Origin: Aequorivita echinoideorum
GTDB taxonomy: Bacteria; Bacteroidota; Bacteroidia; Flavobacteriales; Flavobacteriaceae
Reading direction: 5' to 3'
Assembly (NCBI RefSeq): GCF_018476645.1
Contig: NZ_JAHCTB010000001.1
Span: 434,001 to 498,000 of the forward strand
DNA: 64,000 bases
Positions 60,417 to 64,000 of this stretch are shown piece by piece (the stretch's first letter is position 1; each line of letters starts with the position of its first letter). The notes below the pieces were generated by a model. That model searched no databases and was not told the DNA's origin. It saw nothing but the letters and a program-made list of their open reading frames with translations. Position numbers and translations under genes: made by a program.

Positions 60417-61760
60417 TTATACAACACCCTGTGCGAGCATGGCATCGGCAACTTTTACGAAACCAGCAATGTTTGCACCTTTTACATAATCTACATAACC
60501 ATCTCCATCCTTACCGTACTTTACGCACGCTGCGTGAATATCATTCATAATGTTATGAAGTTTTTCATCCACTTCTTGGGATGTCCAACTTAGGCGCAAT
60601 GAATTCTGGGACATTTCAAGACCGGACGTTGCCACACCTCCTGCATTTGAAGCCTTTCCAGGCGAGAATAAAATTTTTGCTTTGTGAAATTCAGCAATAG
60701 CTTCTGGCGTGCAAGGCATATTGGCACCTTCGCCTACACAGATACATCCATTGTTAACCAATGTCTTGGCTTCGCTTCCGTCAAGCTCGTTTTGGGTAGC
60801 GCAAGGGAGCGCGATATCGCACTTTACACCCCAAGGACGCTTTCCTTCCACATATTTCGCTCCGCGGAATTTTTCAACATATTCTGAAATACGTCCGCGT
60901 TTTTCATTTTTAAGCTCCATCACAAAGGCGAGCTTTTCTTCATTTATTCCTTCCTCATCATAAATGTACCCATCAGAATCTGAGAACGTAACTACTTTCC
61001 CGCCAAATTCCATAGCTTTTTGTGCGGCATATTGTGCCACGTTTCCTGAACCGGAAATAACCACAATTTTTCCTTTGAAGCTTTCACCTTTGGTCTCTAG
61101 CATATTTTTAGCGAAGTAAACATTGCCATATCCCGTAGCTTCCGGGCGAATAAGTGAGCCGCCATAAGAACGACCTTTACCAGTCAAAACGCCGGTAAAT
61201 TCATTACGTAAGCGCTTATACTGTCCGTACATAAAACCTATTTCACGACCGCCCACGCCTATATCCCCTGCAGGAACATCAGTATCTGGGCCTATGTGGC
61301 GGGCCAATTCAGTCATAAAGCTTTGGCAGAAACGCATTATTTCAGCGTCGCTCTTTCCTTTAGGATCAAAATTTGATCCCCCTTTACCACCGCCCATCGG
61401 CAATGTGGTCAAACTATTTTTAAAGGTCTGCTCAAAGCCCAAGAATTTCAAAATGCTAAGATTTACAGATGGATGAAAACGAAGTCCCCCCTTGTACGGT
61501 CCAATTGCAGAATTGAACTGAACACGATATCCCTTATTTACTTGAATCTCACCTTTATCATCCGTCCAAGGCACTCTAAATAATATAGTGCGCTCTGGCT
61601 CTACCATACGCTCAAGCAATTTTTTATTTTGGTACATCTCATTTTCCTCAATAAAAGGAATTACCGTCTCGGCAACCTCGGTTACTGCTTGAAGAAATTC
61701 TGGTTCATTGGGATTTTGTTTTTCAACGTAGGAAATAAATTCTTTTACACTTTGTTTCAT
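60417..61760 (-). CDS. gdhA: NADP-specific glutamate dehydrogenase
   Basis: Makes glutamate from 2-oxoglutarate and ammonia using NADPH. 447 residues, the hexameric bacterial type. Active-site Lys in [28 protein letters not shown] near 125-150, substrate motif [23 protein letters not shown] near 85, [19 protein letters not shown] near 165, and the nucleotide site [22 protein letters not shown] near 232. C-terminal [17 protein letters not shown] near 380. Cytoplasmic; own unit. Key ammonium-assimilation enzyme and a link to the RimK-type glutamate ligases only by substrate. Confidence 0.95.
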   Translation of the reverse strand: MKQSVKEFISYVEKQNPNEPEFLQAVTEVAETVIPFIEENEMYQNKKLLERMVEPERTILFRVPWTDDKGEIQVNKGYRVQFNSAIGPYKGGLRFHPSVNLSILKFLGFEQTFKNSLTTLPMGGGKGGSNFDPKGKSDAEIMRFCQSFMTELARHIGPDTDVPAGDIGVGGREIGFMYGQYKRLRNEFTGVLTGKGRSYGGSLIRPEATGYGNVYFAKNMLETKGESFKGKIVVISGSGNVAQYAAQKAMEFGGKVVTFSDSDGYIYDEEGINEEKLAFVMELKNEKRGRISEYVEKFRGAKYVEGKRPWGVKCDIALPCATQNELDGSEAKTLVNNGCICVGEGANMPCTPEAIAEFHKAKILFSPGKASNAGGVATSGLEMSQNSLRLSWTSQEVDEKLHNIMNDIHAACVKYGKDGDGYVDYVKGANIAGFVKVADAMLAQGVV

Positions 61761-61889
61761 TTTTCTGAAATTTTTTCGCCTAAAGCTTTGCTGAGCTTTA
61801 AACCCTTGTTTTTATGTAATTTAACAAATAATTTTTTAAATACTCCAACAATTAAAACCGTTACGATAACGTTTGATTTTAAGGTCGTG

Positions 61890-61897
61890 CAAATATA
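61890..61897 (-). promoter_or_regulatory. putative -7 box of gdhA
   Basis: TATATTTG on the minus strand, 129 bases before the start; implies a leader of about 120 bases. No -33 partner found. Confidence 0.3.
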
Positions 61898-61979
61898 AGT
61901 TTTATGCGAAAACTTAATGCTAAAATTTTTCAAATTAGCTAAATAGAAATTATAAATTTCCCTGTTACAGATGTTTTTA

Positions 61980-61987
61980 TATATTTG
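61980..61987 (+). promoter_or_regulatory. putative -7 box of the barrel-protein gene at 62016
   Basis: TATATTTG, 28 bases before the ATG at 62016; no TTG at 17-23 bases upstream. Confidence 0.4.
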
Positions 61988-62015
61988 CTATGTCTCAATC
62001 TAAACCTATTTAATA

Positions 62016-62810
62016 ATGAATGCCAAAGTATTATTATTGGTATTTTCCCTTTTAATCTTTTCAGGTGAGAAAATTTATAGCCAATTTGGGTTTTCACATG
62101 AGGTTGGGGTAATTGTTGGTCCCGTTGCTTTCTATTCAGATTTTGGACAGCGAAATGATTTTGAAACAAATGCCGGAAATACTGGAATTGGCGTTGGTAT
62201 AATCCATTATTTAAATTTTGCCTATCGCGCAGATTGTAACTGCTATACGCGGGACAAATATTTTAATGATCATTTCAAGGTTCGCACAGAGCTGGATTAT
62301 CATAAAACAAGTTTGGAGCATTACGGCGAATCCGTAGAGCCGGATAAAACTTCGTTATTTGCTGACCAATTACGGGCAACAACGGGTTCCTCCGAAGTTA
62401 TTGAATTAGGTGCCCAATTGGAATTTTACCCCTTTAGCATTCGTGATTTTATGGCAGGATCCTATAAAATTGCTCCATTTCTTTCCTTTGGGATTCATTA
62501 TGTAAATTTTAATCCGGAAATAAAAAGTGATATTTTCCCACCGCTGGACACCCACCCCAAATACATCAATTCATTTCAACAGGATTCTGGCTCTACAACG
62601 GCATTTGTGGGCAGTTTTGGATTCCGTTTCAAACTCACGCAGCTGAGCGATCTGATGCTTGATAGCCGTTGGCATTATTATAATTCTGATTGGGTTGACG
62701 GTTTGAATCCTTCTGAAAGAAACAATAACGGTGCGGTTCCCGTTCCCGAAAACAAAGCCAATGAATGGATATATTGGCTGAATATTGGCTACGTTTATTA
62801 TTTAGATTGA
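62016..62810 (+). CDS. outer-membrane barrel protein of the THC0290_0291 type
   Basis: 264 residues, signal peptide ending near 22 (KIYSQF). Mature part starts GFSHEVGVIVGPVAFYSDFGQRNDFETNAGNTGIGVGIIHYLNFAYRADCNCYTRDKYFNDHFKVR, a recognisable Bacteroidetes block with a Cys-x-Cys pair, then amphipathic strands and a C-terminal EWIYWLNIGYVYYLD typical of barrels. Function unknown. It has its own promoter box and a shared terminator with the convergent PLP gene. The family name is from memory of annotation. Confidence 0.7.
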   Translation: MNAKVLLLVFSLLIFSGEKIYSQFGFSHEVGVIVGPVAFYSDFGQRNDFETNAGNTGIGVGIIHYLNFAYRADCNCYTRDKYFNDHFKVRTELDYHKTSLEHYGESVEPDKTSLFADQLRATTGSSEVIELGAQLEFYPFSIRDFMAGSYKIAPFLSFGIHYVNFNPEIKSDIFPPLDTHPKYINSFQQDSGSTTAFVGSFGFRFKLTQLSDLMLDSRWHYYNSDWVDGLNPSERNNNGAVPVPENKANEWIYWLNIGYVYYLD

Positions 62811-62823
62811 AATTTTAAAAAAT

Positions 62824-62863
62824 AAAAAAAGGGCGATTTCAAATAAAATCGCCCTTTTTTTTT
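62824..62863. terminator. bidirectional terminator between the barrel protein and PLP enzyme
   Basis: Perfect 9-bp stem GGGCGATTT / AAATCGCCC, 6-base loop, A7 before and T9 after. Confidence 0.9.
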
Positions 62864-62878
62864 ATAACGAATTCTAAT

Positions 62879-64000
62879 TTATCCGATTGCTTGTGTCAAA
62901 TCGGCAATTAAATCATCGGCATCCTCAATTCCCACGGAAAGTCTTATTAGAGAATCCACAACTCCTGTTTTTTCCCTTTCCTCCTTAGGAATACTTGCGT
63001 GCGTCATACTCGCCGGATGGCCCGCAAGACTTTCAACACCTCCCAAACTTTCCGCCAATGTGAAAATTTTCAGGTTTTCAACAATTTTTATGGCGTCTTC
63101 ATAATTGTTCCCTTTTGTCACGAAAGAAATCATTCCACCAAAATCCTTCATTTGTTCTTTGGCAATTTTATGATTTGGATGACTTTCAAAACCGGGCCAG
63201 TACACTTTTTCAATCTTGGGGTGGTTCGCCAAAAATTCTGCAATAGCCTTTCCGTTTTCAGAATGGCGTTGCATACGTATATGCAAAGTTTTGAGACCGC
63301 GTAAAACTAAAAAACTATCCTGCGGCCCGCAAACCGCACCACTCGCATTTTGAATAAAATAAAGCCGTTCGGCCAATTTTTCATCCTTTACCACAAGCGC
63401 GCCCATGACCACATCACTGTGTCCGCCGAGGTATTTAGTGGCGCTGTGCATAATTATATCCGCGCCCAAATCCAACGGTTGTTGCAAATATGGCGTGGCA
63501 AACGTGTTATCAACTCCTAAAAGAATGTTGTGTTTTTTTGCGATTTTTGCTGCCGCTTTGATATCTATAATATTAAGCATGGGATTTGTTGGCGTTTCTA
63601 CCCAAATCAATTTTGTTTTTTCATTTACATAATCTTCTATTTTTGAAGCATTTTCCATCCCAATAAAATGAAACTTTATTCCAAAACCTTCAAAAATTTT
63701 GGTGAACAATCGGTATGTTCCGCCGTAAAGATCATTTGTGGAAATCACCTCATCGCCGGGTTTCAAAAGTTTCATAACAGCATCAATGGCTGCTAAACCA
63801 CTACCGAAAGCAAGACCAAATTCACCATTTTCAATACTCGCAAATGCACGCTCCAAAGCGGCGCGGGTTGGGTTTCCGCTTCGCGAATACTCAAAACCCT
63901 TGTGCCCGCCAGGCGTGGATTGCGAATAAGTGGATGTTTGGTAAATGGGAGGCATTACAGAACCATATGCGGGATCTACATTATGTTGGCCGCCGTGTAT
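62879..64000 (-). CDS. cystathionine gamma-synthase/lyase family PLP enzyme (5' end outside window)
   Basis: The frame stays open to the window edge: before the internal ATG at 63955, 15 more codons read IHGGQHNVDPAYGSV, the family's conserved N-terminal block. So only about ten residues are missing. PLP lysine in MHSATKYLGGHSDVVMG near 195, cofactor phosphate site EYSRSGNPTRAALERAFASIE near 45, YGGTYRLF near 95, ligand SVGIEDADDLIADL at the end. The enzymes make or split cystathionine in methionine/cysteine metabolism; lyase or synthase cannot be told apart from sequence. Cytoplasmic. Confidence 0.92.
   Translation of the reverse strand: MHGGQHNVDPAYGSVMPPIYQTSTYSQSTPGGHKGFEYSRSGNPTRAALERAFASIENGEFGLAFGSGLAAIDAVMKLLKPGDEVISTNDLYGGTYRLFTKIFEGFGIKFHFIGMENASKIEDYVNEKTKLIWVETPTNPMLNIIDIKAAAKIAKKHNILLGVDNTFATPYLQQPLDLGADIIMHSATKYLGGHSDVVMGALVVKDEKLAERLYFIQNASGAVCGPQDSFLVLRGLKTLHIRMQRHSENGKAIAEFLANHPKIEKVYWPGFESHPNHKIAKEQMKDFGGMISFVTKGNNYEDAIKIVENLKIFTLAESLGGVESLAGHPASMTHASIPKEEREKTGVVDSLIRLSVGIEDADDLIADLTQAIG

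Overview
The window comes from the chromosome of a marine-type member of the Flavobacteriaceae (Bacteroidetes). The evidence is lineage-specific: type IX secretion (PorZ and a C-terminal T9SS sorting domain), two TonB-dependent receptors with carboxypeptidase-like N-terminal domains, many short-signal lipoproteins, a SUF Fe-S operon with a DUF59 gene, AT-rich spacers, and promoters of the Bacteroidetes form (TTG/TTTG at -33, TAnnTTTG at -7). The gene set resembles Aequorivita and its relatives, but I cannot fix the genus. I saw no prophage, insertion sequence, CRISPR array, rRNA or tRNA.

Layout. 1-1.5 kb: tail of an alpha/beta hydrolase and thiL. 1.7-6.5 kb: a four-gene surface/periplasmic cluster (LVIVD propeller protein with T9SS tail, seven-repeat propeller lipoprotein, MbnP-like lipoprotein, MbnH/MauG-like dihaem peroxidase). 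6.6-14.2 kb: SUF operon (sufA-like, sufB, lipoprotein, sufC, sufD, RelE/ParE-type toxin-antitoxin pair, sufS, META lipoprotein, sufE, sufT-like). 14.3-17 kb: DUF2480, DUF3078, hflX. 17.3-22.6 kb: TonB receptor plus DUF5689 lipoprotein, divergent from a secreted endo/exonuclease/phosphatase-family protein. 22.7-25.3 kb: a DUF4097-like protein, lspA, DUF2752, CD225 and 5-formyl-THF cyclo-ligase. 25.3-28.8 kb: an aspartoacylase-like enzyme, RimK and RimB-like protease, then a heptamer repeat tract and a second RimK. 29-33 kb: uvrC and a patatin-POTRA-barrel (type Vd) protein. 33.1-36 kb: tyrosine catabolism (hmgA, hppD) with a DUF4160/DUF2442 pair between them, the DUF4160 gene being frameshifted. 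36-38 kb: DUF3108 and an M23 peptidase. 38-41 kb: a second TonB receptor. 41-48.8 kb: a small membrane protein, a DksA-like factor, ileS, DsbD and DUF6268. 48.9-53.7 kb: a zinc-ribbon protein, SYLF protein, two-component genes and an EF-hand protein. 54-57.3 kb: stress-type genes (charged peptide, PNPOx-like, aldehyde dehydrogenase), a structured RNA candidate and a GNAT acetyltransferase. 57.3-64 kb: recO-porZ, gdhA, a barrel protein, and a cystathionine synthase/lyase cut by the window end.

How the parts fit. Most of the window is core metabolism and envelope biology. The accessory-looking material consists of two toxin-antitoxin-like pairs lodged inside conserved operons, the MbnP/MbnH/propeller cluster (a probable metal-binding protein matured by tryptophan oxidation at the cell surface), the duplicated RimK locus around a 7-bp tandem repeat, and a leader-like RNA with a strong terminator directly before the GNAT gene. 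These are the best candidates for undescribed biology.
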